A DNA stretch of 64,000 nt from positions 1-64,000 of IMG/VR virus record IMGVR_UViG_3300013132_005788. One strand, written 5' to 3'. Position numbers and translations under genes: made by a program. The stretch is from a virus. Of the stretch, positions 29,074-37,364 are shown piece after piece. Each line of letters opens with the position of its first letter. The first letter of the stretch is position 1. A model generated the notes under the pieces. That model worked only from the letters and a program-made list of their open reading frames with translations. It did not search any database and was not told the origin of the DNA.

Positions 29074-29838
29074 ATGAACAAGAAGTTTTCAACAGCAGTT
29101 AAAGAATCCAGAGAAAAACTGGTGGAACAAGAGATAATTCAAGAAAGAAACAAATATCTTGAATTCTCCAAAAAATATCACAAGAAACAAGGAGTTTCCG
29201 GCCCATTCGATAAAAAATTTGGGGGAGATAAAAAGAAGCAAGAGAAATACATGGAGGAACTTGCCGCAGCTTGGGAAAAATACAAAAAAAGCCACGGCAT
29301 AAAAAACAAGAGCAATAAGAAATTCGATTGGGTCAAGGAGGGAGTTATGGAATCCACACAAAAAGCTTCTGAATTAGCTAGCTCTATGATTGGTGACGGA
29401 GGTGATCCTAACTATTGCTTCGTAACCGTTTCTGATGATTATTATTTCACGAAGGACAACAAGAAAACTAAATATTCCGAAGCTTTCAGAGAAGCTCCGG
29501 TTGCTATCAAGACGACTCCAGATTTTGGTGCAGTTACGTTTGGACCTTTTATGAATATTGAAGAGTCTAAAGCATTTTCAAACAGCATAGAGCTGGATGA
29601 ATTGAATGGACCTAGAATGATTAAAATTGAGGACAGAAAAACTGGATTGGTTTTTGAAAAAGCATTGACATGCGTTCTTCAGCCAACTTGGTTTGAGGAG
29701 ACAAAAGAGGAAGAATCCACTTCTCACCAACATGATATGATGGGACAAGTTGGAGAGCCCGAGGATGAAGACACTGATTCAGAAACAGAAATAGAGGATG
29801 ATGAGGAAGACTTTGAATTCTCTGGAGACGAAGAATAA
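29074..29838 (+). CDS. Unknown charged protein with acidic tail
   Basis: 254 residues. Residues 1-100 are a highly charged helical region (KESREKLVEQEIIQERNKYL, AAAWEKYKKSHG). Residues ~115-210 form a compact domain (YCFVTVSDDYYFT, VTFGPFMNIEESKAF). The last ~45 are almost purely acidic (DEDTDSETEIEDDEEDFE). The acidic tail could mimic nucleic acid or bind a basic partner. It lies 16 nt after the leader-bearing gene and 4 nt before the next, so it is in the same transcript. Not recognised. Confidence 0.55.
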   Translation: MNKKFSTAVKESREKLVEQEIIQERNKYLEFSKKYHKKQGVSGPFDKKFGGDKKKQEKYMEELAAAWEKYKKSHGIKNKSNKKFDWVKEGVMESTQKASELASSMIGDGGDPNYCFVTVSDDYYFTKDNKKTKYSEAFREAPVAIKTTPDFGAVTFGPFMNIEESKAFSNSIELDELNGPRMIKIEDRKTGLVFEKALTCVLQPTWFEETKEEESTSHQHDMMGQVGEPEDEDTDSETEIEDDEEDFEFSGDEE

Positions 29839-29842
29839 AAAA

Positions 29843-30289
29843 ATGATTGAGAAAAGTTTTCAAAAAAATATACTGATACCGCTTCTAGAGCATTTTGTCG
29901 GAATCCAGGTTTTTGGAATAAAAATAGTGGATAATTCGGTGATATTCAAGACAGAGGTTGGATCGGATGGATTTGTATCCAGAAATATTAATGGTGATTG
30001 GGACATAAATATAGAAAATGAAGTGATATATGAGGTCGAGGACGAGCTAATGGATGTGTTAATACCAAAGGCGGGAAAAATGGAAATAGATGATTATTAC
30101 GAAAAACTAAATACGCTTCTTTCCCGTGATCTCAAATACAGATCTAGATCTCTGGTACTCCAAATTGTTAAAACCCTGGAATACTTTATATTAAATGCTC
30201 AGATAAGTCCAAGTAAGCCTATAAAAATTGGACCTTTTTTGGTCTATGCTGATAAAATAAAGGGTAGAAATATAATCTGTCTTAATTAA
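29843..30289 (+). CDS. Hypothetical protein
   Basis: Start at ATG 29843 (MIEKSFQKNILIPLLEHF), 4 nt past the previous stop, with an AAAAAA leader; an earlier in-frame ATG lies inside the preceding gene. The 148-residue product has a mixed alpha/beta pattern: a beta segment (VFGIKIVDNSVIFKTEV), an acidic strand (ENEVIYEVEDELMDVLIP) and a helical C-terminal half with basic residues (SRDLKYRSRSLVLQIVKTLEYF). No family recognised. Confidence 0.5.
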   Translation: MIEKSFQKNILIPLLEHFVGIQVFGIKIVDNSVIFKTEVGSDGFVSRNINGDWDINIENEVIYEVEDELMDVLIPKAGKMEIDDYYEKLNTLLSRDLKYRSRSLVLQIVKTLEYFILNAQISPSKPIKIGPFLVYADKIKGRNIICLN

Positions 30290-30296
30290 AAACAAA

Positions 30297-32246
30297 ATGG
30301 CTGGAATTAATCAATTATCTGATATTTATAAGAAAAAAGGTAAAGAGTTTGTTGATAAACTTTTTAACCAGATAGTAACCGTTAGTGAAAAACTAGACGG
30401 ATCTATTTTTTCATTTGAGAAAAATCTGATTGACGAGGATATCTCTTTCTATAAAAGGGATCAGGATAATCCTATCACCAGGATTGACCGAATATTGATG
30501 TCATACTATGAACGTCCGATAAATTATATCGGATCTCTTTCTCATGATATTAAGAGGCAAATTCCTAATGGATGGAGGTTTGGTATGGAATATTTCTGTG
30601 ATAATAAACCAGTAAATATCGCTTATCAGAGAGAGCCTAAGAATGGGCTTGTTTTAACACATATTATCGTTAAGGATGAACTAGGAAATCCGGTGAGAAC
30701 TATAGTGGAAAAAAAAGAGCTTGATCACTGGGCAGACTTGCTGGAAGTTGAAAGATCTCCTATGATCTTTCAGGGCAGGCTAAACGAGGATCAGAAGTTA
30801 AAAATCCTAGAATACCTATCCACATCATATTTAGATATACTCAAAAAATATAAGACTGATAGCTTTGTTAGGTTCATGGTCTCTATATTGAACCCTGAAC
30901 TTGAAAAAAGTGCCCTTAATGATTCACTGGATTCCCCTATCGAGGGAGTAGTCTTCAGATTTGGTGATTTAGCAGGAACTGGTGAAAGCTATGTTGCTAA
31001 AATAGTAGACCCTGTTTTTTTGGAAATAATTAGAGAGAGAAAAGTAACCTCTAAAGATAATCTCCCAAATGACATATATTCACTTGCTCTAATAGATGTA
31101 ATGAATTTCGTTCTTGAAAAAGGAGTGGATTCTTTTGAGATCAAAGGAGAAGAACCCGAGTCAAGATACATTAGTTTTGTCTTTGATGTTTTCCTTAAAT
31201 TTGTTGATCTGCACGGAGACAAATACAAAGGAGTAGATTTTAACGAACCGGAATATTTCAAGAGAGAAGAATTCAAGATCAATAAAGAACTTATTTTAGA
31301 TCAGGATATTAGAGAAAAAATAGAAGAAGACGAGAGTTACGAAACTCTTCTACAGATCCTTCTATCCGCCTTTAGAAAATTAAAGAAAAAAGCACATGGG
31401 TTCTTCACCGAGGGGGTAGTTGAGCAATTTAATCTATTAATCAGAGATATTGCAGATTATATAAATGCTAGAAAAGCAGAGCCTGTCCAAGAATCGGGGA
31501 TTCCAACTTTTGTTCAATTTAGAAAAAGCTCTGCTGTTTTCTCCCCTATCAACGAGAGTGAAAATGAGCCAGATGAAACAACTGAATCTGATGAAGATGA
31601 TGAAAATACTGGCGCAAAAGAAGACGAAAAAACCAATGAGTTTTTTGCTTATGATGATTTTAAGAAGGTAATTAAAACTCCAAAAGAAAAAAGAAAATCC
31701 AAGAAGTTAAACGAAAACGCAGAGAAAGTCAATCTTATCATAGGAAAATTCCAGCCGTTTAGCAATGGTCATTTAAAGATGGCTATGAGAGCCAAGAAAG
31801 AAAATGGATATCCTAGCGTACTTTGTGTGCACCATCCAGGGACAACATCTAAAAAATACCCATTTAGTCAGGAAACTGTTGAGAAAATGCTCCTCGGGAT
31901 TAAGGAAGAGCACTCCGATATTATCAGGGAATCATATGTGATTAATAAAGATTTTTTGGATGAGGTGTTTGAAAATCTTCCCGAAACTTTCTTCCCAGTC
32001 AGCATATGTGTGGGTGAAAAAAATTATTCAAATCTATATCTTCAGAGAGATTGGTCCAAGAATAACGGAACCTTAATCAATGAAGAAATTAAGCTATTTA
32101 AAACCCCGACCTGGAATTCAGGTAGAGATATCAGAGATTTCATCAGGAATGAAAACTTTTCACAATTCAAAAAATCCGTACCTAAAAGTGTAGGCCTTTT
32201 GTATAATCAATTTGTTACGGAAATTAGGGAAACCGGGGATATATAA
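30297..32246 (+). CDS. Fusion: ligase-like nucleotidyltransferase + NMNAT-like adenylyltransferase
   Basis: 649 residues in two parts. Residues 1-~240 carry covalent nucleotidyltransferase motifs: EKLDGS (I, Lys32), WRFGMEYF (III-like, ~93-100), IEGVVFRFG (IV, ~215-223) and VAKIVDP (V, Lys235), as in RNA/DNA ligases. A helical region (~240-400) and an acidic linker (~421-449) follow. Residues ~475-649 match NadM/NadR-type cytidylyltransferases: GKFQPFSNGH at 483-492 (the usual H/TxGH, here SNGH) and SGRDIRDFI at 608-616. The first half would seal nucleic acid ends through a Lys-AMP intermediate; the second would adenylylate NMN or a related substrate. Substrates are inferred. Confidence 0.75.
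   Translation: MAGINQLSDIYKKKGKEFVDKLFNQIVTVSEKLDGSIFSFEKNLIDEDISFYKRDQDNPITRIDRILMSYYERPINYIGSLSHDIKRQIPNGWRFGMEYFCDNKPVNIAYQREPKNGLVLTHIIVKDELGNPVRTIVEKKELDHWADLLEVERSPMIFQGRLNEDQKLKILEYLSTSYLDILKKYKTDSFVRFMVSILNPELEKSALNDSLDSPIEGVVFRFGDLAGTGESYVAKIVDPVFLEIIRERKVTSKDNLPNDIYSLALIDVMNFVLEKGVDSFEIKGEEPESRYISFVFDVFLKFVDLHGDKYKGVDFNEPEYFKREEFKINKELILDQDIREKIEEDESYETLLQILLSAFRKLKKKAHGFFTEGVVEQFNLLIRDIADYINARKAEPVQESGIPTFVQFRKSSAVFSPINESENEPDETTESDEDDENTGAKEDEKTNEFFAYDDFKKVIKTPKEKRKSKKLNENAEKVNLIIGKFQPFSNGHLKMAMRAKKENGYPSVLCVHHPGTTSKKYPFSQETVEKMLLGIKEEHSDIIRESYVINKDFLDEVFENLPETFFPVSICVGEKNYSNLYLQRDWSKNNGTLINEEIKLFKTPTWNSGRDIRDFIRNENFSQFKKSVPKSVGLLYNQFVTEIRETGDI
32238..32245 (+). promoter_or_regulatory. 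GATATATA late-promoter-like octamer
   Basis: Exact octamer overlapping the end of the ligase fusion gene and 18 nt before the metallopeptidase ATG; it would start the peptidase/VWA/MoxR transcript. Confidence 0.5.
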
Positions 32247-32263
32247 CAAAAATAATCTCCAAA

Positions 32264-33061
32264 ATGCAGGGAAAAAGAATTGCTTCCTGGAATGATTTCC
32301 AGCTTTTTGAACAAGTCTATCGGGACTTGGAAGACGACAATCAAAAAATTTCACAAGAAGCTTTTAGAAAAATAAGATCCGCTTGTTTTAAAGTAATGGG
32401 TCAATATCCTTTTTTTAGAAGCGTACTAAGCAGCCTTATTATAAAGGAAAATAGAAATCTCCGATATAAAACTATGGCGACCGACGGAGCTAGTATACAT
32501 TACGATCCTGGATTTGTACTAGATCAGCCGCTTGATGTGGTAACTTGGGTGATTGTCCATGAAATAATGCACAATGTTCTAAAGCATTTCGATAGAAAAG
32601 AATTAGATGCTGATACTGTAACTTGGAACATGGCAGCGGATTATGCTCTTAATCAGTTAATCACTTATAATAAATCCAACCCCTCTCTTCCTCCAACCAA
32701 AGCTGACTATGAGGCTGCAATGGGAAAGGGAGGATTATTTCCAGGGTGTGGACAAACCAAGGGAGACGACAAATTTGAAAATTTAACAGCCGAACAGATT
32801 TTCAAGATTCTACTTAAAAATCCACCGGTCTGTCCTCAGTGCGGAAAAAATCCTTGTGAGTGTCAGAAGCCTACTCCACCTCCACGTGATCCTGATCCAT
32901 TACAGGTCGGAGATATCATATACGACGAGAAAACGGACGAGTATGGCGTGGTAACTTCTTTTGACGAAGCAACAGGTGAGGTGACTTTGGATCCTATGGA
33001 TAAAGATGCTGTTAGGGAAGAAGTTAAGAGACAGTATGAAGAAAAATACGGAACCGTTTAA
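32264..33061 (+). CDS. DUF2201-like metallopeptidase
   Basis: 265 residues. The zinc-protease motif HEIMH lies in WVIVHEIMHNVLKHFD near residue 100, followed by WNMAADYALNQLI, the pattern of the putative metallopeptidase domain that pairs with VWA domains (DUF2201 type). A small Cys cluster near residue 195 (CPQCGKNPCECQKP) could bind a second zinc. The C-terminal ~50 residues form a small beta domain (DPLQVGDIIYDEKTDEYGVV). In bacteria this domain occurs with VWA and MoxR ATPases, exactly the next two genes here. Family and catalytic motif are clear; the substrate is unknown. Confidence 0.75.
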   Translation: MQGKRIASWNDFQLFEQVYRDLEDDNQKISQEAFRKIRSACFKVMGQYPFFRSVLSSLIIKENRNLRYKTMATDGASIHYDPGFVLDQPLDVVTWVIVHEIMHNVLKHFDRKELDADTVTWNMAADYALNQLITYNKSNPSLPPTKADYEAAMGKGGLFPGCGQTKGDDKFENLTAEQIFKILLKNPPVCPQCGKNPCECQKPTPPPRDPDPLQVGDIIYDEKTDEYGVVTSFDEATGEVTLDPMDKDAVREEVKRQYEEKYGTV

Positions 33062-33078
33062 TAAAATATAAAAGCTGG

Positions 33079-34125
33079 ATGAAAACGAAAATAGATAGAG
33101 TAATCAGAATCAGACTTAAGGATTCTGAAAATAAAGGACCAGGAGATCCCGAAGTTGGAGACCCAAAAACAATATATCTAGAAAAAGATCCTCCTGAGAA
33201 TGGAGATGGCCCTGGCGGAACTGGTGATTTTCCTACAGGCGATAGAGAGGGTGAAGGGGAAGGACAGGGTGGAGGACCTATTCCAAATCCATCGAATACG
33301 TATTCAAGGGATAAGGCAGAATGGGACAGACAGATGGAAGAGGATGTTGATTATGGCAGGGATAAAACCAAAGTTACCTGGGGAGAAGTACTTCCTGCAG
33401 GATCACTTGGTGACACTGACATGGGAAAATCCCAAATATCCTCCAAAATGGATGAATTGGTTCAAAGTGCAATGGCGCAGAATCTGGATAATGACCCAGT
33501 TTCAAAAAGAATCGCCAAAAGATTAGAGGGTCTTAAGGCCCCGATCGTTGATTGGAAATCTGAACTTGCCAGATTTATAGAAAAAATTGTAACCAAGACT
33601 CAATATAAGCTTCCTTCTAGAAGATTTGGTTCCCAAAGAACCGCTCAATATGGATATAAGAGAACAAAAGAGCAGACAGAATGTATTGTGGTTGCCATAG
33701 ACACGTCTGGATCAATATCAGATAAAATGGTTCATAGATTCTTGAGTGAGACCCAGTCAATAGTTCAATCGTTTGATCCAAAAGATCTCTATGTTATATT
33801 TTGTCACACTAGTATATACAGGGTAGACCATTATTTACCTGGTGAAAAAATATCCGATGGAGAGCTAAAGACCGGGGGAACGGAATTTTGGCCACCTTTC
33901 AAATGGGTAGAACAGAATCTTTTGGATGAGGGAATATCTCCTTCCGTTTTCATATATTTTACAGACGGAGAGGCATCTTTCCCAAGTACCGGGGATTACT
34001 CCATAGGTGACTATCTAGACAGAGTTATTTGGGTGGTTCTTGGATTTGGACAAGCCAGTGACGTTCCTGTTCCATGGGGCAACAGAATGGACATAGTTCT
34101 TCCAAATAAATCTTCTGAACTATAA
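33079..34125 (+). CDS. VWA-domain protein (DUF2201 C-terminal type)
   Basis: 348 residues. An N-terminal low-complexity Gly/Asp/Pro/Glu region (~20-85) precedes a helical segment and a von Willebrand A domain with a MIDAS metal site: CIVVAIDTSGSIS (DxSxS, ~residues 210-218), a Thr in KTGGTEFWPP, and an Asp in YFTDGEASF. The DUF2201 family often has metallopeptidase and VWA in one chain; here they are two adjacent genes 17 nt apart. VWA partners usually present substrates to a MoxR ATPase, encoded next. Confidence 0.8.
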   Translation: MKTKIDRVIRIRLKDSENKGPGDPEVGDPKTIYLEKDPPENGDGPGGTGDFPTGDREGEGEGQGGGPIPNPSNTYSRDKAEWDRQMEEDVDYGRDKTKVTWGEVLPAGSLGDTDMGKSQISSKMDELVQSAMAQNLDNDPVSKRIAKRLEGLKAPIVDWKSELARFIEKIVTKTQYKLPSRRFGSQRTAQYGYKRTKEQTECIVVAIDTSGSISDKMVHRFLSETQSIVQSFDPKDLYVIFCHTSIYRVDHYLPGEKISDGELKTGGTEFWPPFKWVEQNLLDEGISPSVFIYFTDGEASFPSTGDYSIGDYLDRVIWVVLGFGQASDVPVPWGNRMDIVLPNKSSEL

Positions 34126-34133
34126 GATATATA
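34126..34133 (+). promoter_or_regulatory. GATATATA late-promoter-like octamer
   Basis: Exact octamer beginning right after the VWA gene's stop codon and 22 nt before the MoxR ATG. It would give the ATPase and the small leader-bearing genes behind it their own late transcript. Confidence 0.55.
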
Positions 34134-34155
34134 GTCTATAAAAAATAAAAAAGAA

Positions 34156-35667
34156 ATGAAGAGAATATCTAATTTTAACCAATTCGTAAACGAATCATAT
34201 CTTTCCAAAGCAATGCAGACAGTTAAGAACTGGGCTTCTTCCTTTATGAAGAGCCTGCAGGATGGATTGGTAAGAATGATTCCGTCCGGTTTAAAAGCAG
34301 GAAAACCTGTTGCAGTCCTATTTGATGGAGAAAAAGGACCTATTGCTGACCAGCTATTAAAATTCTATAAAGGAACTCCATATGCAGAGGCAATAGAAGA
34401 AGCTAAGGTTCCTATGGAGTATCCAAGACAAGACGACGTTTTGAATGTTGATGTTAACGAGCTTAAGAAAATGCTCAAAACCAGACTGAAAGCAGTATTG
34501 AGAGCTAAGGGCGACGAAAAAGAGGTTTTAACTATTAAGCCATTCTTTATATTCGGAGCACCTGGAATCGGTAAAACAATGATTGTTGCTCAAGTACTTG
34601 ATGAGTTGAGCGAAGAATTAGGATTACCACATAGATTAAATCTACACAACGTTGATGGAGAATTTGCTGAGCCAGTCGACTTTGCCGGTGTTCCTTCCGT
34701 TGTTGATGTAGAACAGCCAAGTGCAGAATCCCCTTACGGAAAAGGCGTAACAAGATCAAACGTATCTGTTAACCTCCTTCCTGCTGATAATGGACCGGGA
34801 GATGCAGGCGGTATAATCTTTATTGATGAGATCAACCGTATGGATAAAGAGGTTGTTAAAGTATTCATGAAATTAGCCCAGAGTAGAAGACTTGGGGCAT
34901 CTTATACTATTCCACCAAAATGGTATATTGTAGCTGCTGGTAACAGAAGGGAAGATGATCCATCAACAGTTAAAGACCTTGGGACTGCACTTAGAGATAG
35001 ATTCTCTGTAGTAAACTATGTTCCTTCCACTAAATCATGGATTAAATATGTTTCTAGCGATCCTAAGCTTAAGACCGTGGTTTTACCTGAGTTGGTTGAC
35101 TTCTTTGAATTTAGCGAGGATTACTTCCATAATCTAGATCCTTCTAAAGGCCTAGTAAAATTCCCTACGCCTAGAGCGTGGGTTGATGCTTCTTATGGTC
35201 TTAAGAGAAGAATGGAAGAACTCGAGGAAGAAGGAAAGGGTAGTGTCACTATGGACGAAATTAAAAAGCTGTTCCAACTTGAAGTTGGAGCTGATGCAGC
35301 TCAAGCATTTGTTGATTTCTATAGATTGGTATCAGAGATCAACATTAAGGATGTTGTTAAAGTTTTTGAAGATCCAGAAAACGCACCATTGCCTAAGAAA
35401 ATGTCAGCCGGAGGAAGATCTTATGATCCTGCTCATGCACATGCTTGGATTTGCGCAGTTATTAAGAAAAGTAGAGAATTGCAGATTACCACAAAAGAGG
35501 TTAAGAATTTCACTGATTATTTAATTAGAATGGGATCGCCAGAACTTGGAGCTGCTGCTTTAACATCATTCACAAAATCTCATCCTGAATTAAGAAAAAA
35601 TCCAGAGGCGATAGAAATTCTAGCTGAATTAGCAGAAGAATGGAGCGCTGATGTAGATCTAGAGTAA
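34156..35667 (+). CDS. MoxR-type AAA+ ATPase with capsid-targeting-like leader
   Basis: 503 residues. Walker A is GAPGIGKT (~residue 135), Walker B GIIFIDEINRMD (~225), then a sensor-1-type segment YIVAAGNRRED and an arginine-finger region LRDRFSVVNYVP, as in MoxR/McrB-like AAA+ proteins. MoxR ATPases remodel proteins with a VWA partner; here the VWA and metallopeptidase genes lie just upstream. The N-terminus MKRISNFNQFVNESYLSK matches the nine-protein leader, unusual for an ATPase and possibly meaning that it is packaged in the head. It ends with TAATG, overlapping the next start. Confidence 0.85.
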   Translation: MKRISNFNQFVNESYLSKAMQTVKNWASSFMKSLQDGLVRMIPSGLKAGKPVAVLFDGEKGPIADQLLKFYKGTPYAEAIEEAKVPMEYPRQDDVLNVDVNELKKMLKTRLKAVLRAKGDEKEVLTIKPFFIFGAPGIGKTMIVAQVLDELSEELGLPHRLNLHNVDGEFAEPVDFAGVPSVVDVEQPSAESPYGKGVTRSNVSVNLLPADNGPGDAGGIIFIDEINRMDKEVVKVFMKLAQSRRLGASYTIPPKWYIVAAGNRREDDPSTVKDLGTALRDRFSVVNYVPSTKSWIKYVSSDPKLKTVVLPELVDFFEFSEDYFHNLDPSKGLVKFPTPRAWVDASYGLKRRMEELEEEGKGSVTMDEIKKLFQLEVGADAAQAFVDFYRLVSEINIKDVVKVFEDPENAPLPKKMSAGGRSYDPAHAHAWICAVIKKSRELQITTKEVKNFTDYLIRMGSPELGAAALTSFTKSHPELRKNPEAIEILAELAEEWSADVDLE

Positions 35668-35957
35668 TGGTAAAAATCAAAAGATATACTGAATATGTGG
35701 GAGAGGGCCAGAAAAAAGATTCTGGCCTTTTTTCTACTGTAGATAAGGTAAAGGAAGCTAGAGACAAGCTTCATGAGGCTTCTATGGAATGTAAAAATGA
35801 TCCTAGAATTGATGAGAGCAAGATAATGGAGTGCTACGAGGGTTTGAATAAATACTATGAGAATCTTTCTATGCAGGCTCCATATGTTGACACTATTAAG
35901 TATGGAAAGATTCCAAACACCTCAATGAATATATTGACCAAAAAAGGAGACAGCTAA
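35667..35957 (+). CDS. Small protein with capsid-targeting-like leader
   Basis: 96 residues; its ATG shares the final A of the MoxR stop codon (TAATG), so the two are coupled. The N-terminus MVKIKRYTEYVGEGQKK fits the shared leader with Tyr in both aromatic positions. The body is helical (STVDKVKEARDKLHEASMECKN, then ECYEGLNKYYENL). No family recognised. Position suggests a partner or co-packaged protein of the MoxR ATPase. Confidence 0.5.
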   Translation: MVKIKRYTEYVGEGQKKDSGLFSTVDKVKEARDKLHEASMECKNDPRIDESKIMECYEGLNKYYENLSMQAPYVDTIKYGKIPNTSMNILTKKGDS

Positions 35958-35958
35958 G

Positions 35959-36492
35959 ATGAAACACCTAATGTTATTTGAAGATTTCCTATTCGAAGAC
36001 GGATATGGTAAAAACTTTTTCTTCCCTGAGAAGAGAGAAAAAGCAATTTATTATTATTTCAAGATTAACGAGGGAGAGAGCCAGAAAGGATTTATTCTTA
36101 AGATCTCTAAAAACTGCGTTTTAATGACTCCCGAAGGATCAGAAAATTCTTATGGATGCCTTAGAATAGAACCTATTTCTATAGCCACAATGGATGATCA
36201 TTTAGCTAATGAGACGGATTTTAAATTCAGAGAGGATGATATGATAGAGATCGAGGAGGATGAATTTCCTAGAATCTATAAAATTGTCTCCGAAGCAATA
36301 CAGAATTATCTACAAAAGAATCCAAAGGTCACTAAGATATACGATGAGATGCTCCTTAATGTTCCAATGTCAAGAAAGGAATATAAAAACGATGTCGAAG
36401 CCATGATATCTGGGTGGAGCTACGGAAAATGGTCCATTCAAGATGGCCCAGAAAAAAAGATCCTAATATATCAAAAAAGAGATCACGAATAA
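35959..36492 (+). CDS. Unknown protein with capsid-targeting-like leader
   Basis: 177 residues, starting 1 nt after the previous stop. The N-terminus MKHLMLFEDFLFEDGYG is one of the best leader matches (F-x-x-F-L-F-E). The body has a beta segment (QKGFILKISKNCVLMTPEG), an acidic segment (FREDDMIEIEEDEFPRIYK) and a helical C-terminal part. Overlaps the next ATG by one base (TAATG). No family recognised. Confidence 0.5.
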   Translation: MKHLMLFEDFLFEDGYGKNFFFPEKREKAIYYYFKINEGESQKGFILKISKNCVLMTPEGSENSYGCLRIEPISIATMDDHLANETDFKFREDDMIEIEEDEFPRIYKIVSEAIQNYLQKNPKVTKIYDEMLLNVPMSRKEYKNDVEAMISGWSYGKWSIQDGPEKKILIYQKRDHE

Positions 36493-36797
36493 TGTCCCGT
36501 ATTTTAAGTTATAGCGGCTTTATTAATGAATCAAGGATTGCTATTGCTTGGACCGGAAAGAATGAAACTAGGGACTCTATATTGAGTTTTATAGGGGAAA
36601 AGGAAAAGGTCACAATGATAGAGCTTGATGAATTCCTGCTTTCCCTTCCCGAGGAAAAAGGCAAAAAGGCGGATTTCAAATGGATCAAGAGAAACAAACA
36701 TTTAGTCAAAAGACATATAGACGAAAATGGACCCAACTTTTACACTCTAACTTCACTAGGAAAAAGAATTCTTAGATTATCCAGGGTTAATGATTGA
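36492..36797 (+). CDS. Small protein with capsid-targeting-like leader
   Basis: The start is ATG 36492, coupled through TAATG to the previous stop; an earlier in-frame ATG lies inside that gene. The 101-residue product begins MSRILSYSGFINESRIA, matching the leader. The rest looks like a small basic winged-helix-type fold (MIELDEFLLSLPEE, then KWIKRNKHLVKRHIDENG, then FYTLTSLGKRILRL), which would suit DNA binding, though I cannot assign a family. Confidence 0.5.
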   Translation: MSRILSYSGFINESRIAIAWTGKNETRDSILSFIGEKEKVTMIELDEFLLSLPEEKGKKADFKWIKRNKHLVKRHIDENGPNFYTLTSLGKRILRLSRVND

Positions 36798-36841
36798 AAC
36801 TATTTTTACCTTATGCTGTAAAAAAGGTAAAAGTAAACAAA

Positions 36842-37021
36842 ATGGAAAATTACAACAAAATCGTAGCTCTAATCGAGCTCATGAAAGAAGACGTTGATAA
36901 ATTCTTTGAAAAAGGAAACAAATCAGCAGGAACAAGAGTAAGAACTGCATGTCAGGATCTTAAAAAATTAGCTCAGGAACTTCGAATGGATGTTCAGGAC
37001 GCAAAGAAATCCACCAAGTAA
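36842..37021 (+). CDS. Histone H1-like protein (Hc1 family, short form)
   Basis: 59 residues starting at ATG 36842 (MENYNKIVALIELMKEDV) after AAACAAA; an upstream in-frame ATG at 36794 gives a less plausible extension. The pattern KGNKSAGTRVRTACQDLKKLAQELR closely matches the Hc1 histone-like proteins of Bacteroidetes (NKAAGTRARKSSLELEKL type). Hc1 proteins bind and compact DNA. The gene sits in the late-type operon behind the leader-bearing proteins, which fits a role in condensing phage or host DNA late in infection. Family recognition is fairly strong given the length. Confidence 0.7.
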   Translation: MENYNKIVALIELMKEDVDKFFEKGNKSAGTRVRTACQDLKKLAQELRMDVQDAKKSTK

Positions 37022-37048
37022 TAATTAATTAATTTTAAATAAATCAAA

Positions 37049-37282
37049 ATGGGATATTATATTTGTAAAGTCAATTTCTCTAGCGGAGAGGTTTCTAAAA
37101 GCGGTAAAGCTAAAGTTACTAAATCACAAATCTTAGTTGAGGCAGAAAGTGTCACTGATGCCGAAACTAGCCTTCACAAACATCTAGGTGGAGATGCCAC
37201 TACGGCTCACCTTGATTTTGAGGTTACCTCTGTTTCTCAGTCTCCAATCGAGTCTGTTCTACAGATTAAAGATGTTAGATAA
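37049..37282 (+). CDS. DUF4494-like small protein
   Basis: 77 residues with a ferredoxin-like strand/helix alternation: YYICKVNFSS, then KSQILVEAESVTDAETSLHKHLG, then LDFEVTSVSQSPIESVLQI. This resembles DUF4494 proteins of Bacteroidetes and their phages (an N-terminal W/Y-Y-x-x-K-V strand, then 'vdAxSfxeAE' and 'vxxIkk'). Last gene before a strong terminator, so it closes the operon that begins at 32264 or 34156. Function unknown. Confidence 0.45.
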   Translation: MGYYICKVNFSSGEVSKSGKAKVTKSQILVEAESVTDAETSLHKHLGGDATTAHLDFEVTSVSQSPIESVLQIKDVR

Positions 37283-37302
37283 TTAAAGACATTAATGACA
37301 CT

Positions 37303-37330
37303 AAAAGCCAGCTATAATGCTGGCTTTTTT
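37303..37330 (+). terminator. Rho-independent terminator
   Basis: AAAAGCCAGC-TATAAT-GCTGGCTTTTTT: a 6-bp GC-rich stem extended by A-T pairs with a 6-nt loop and a T run. It ends the metallopeptidase/VWA/MoxR/leader-protein operon. Confidence 0.9.
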
Positions 37331-37352
37331 GTGTGTGTGGATTTTTGTTCTG

Positions 37353-37360
37353 GATATATA
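37353..37360 (+). promoter_or_regulatory. GATATATA late-promoter-like octamer
   Basis: Exact octamer 23 nt after the terminator and 4 nt before the ATG of another leader-bearing gene. Being directly behind a terminator supports a promoter role. Confidence 0.6.
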
Positions 37361-37364
37361 AAGA

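Noticed and set aside
32264-32330. Leader-like sequence SWNDFQLFEQ at the start of the metallopeptidase
   Set aside because: It has F-x-x-F-x-E-like order but lies several residues too deep and lacks the basic-hydrophobic beginning; not counted among the nine.
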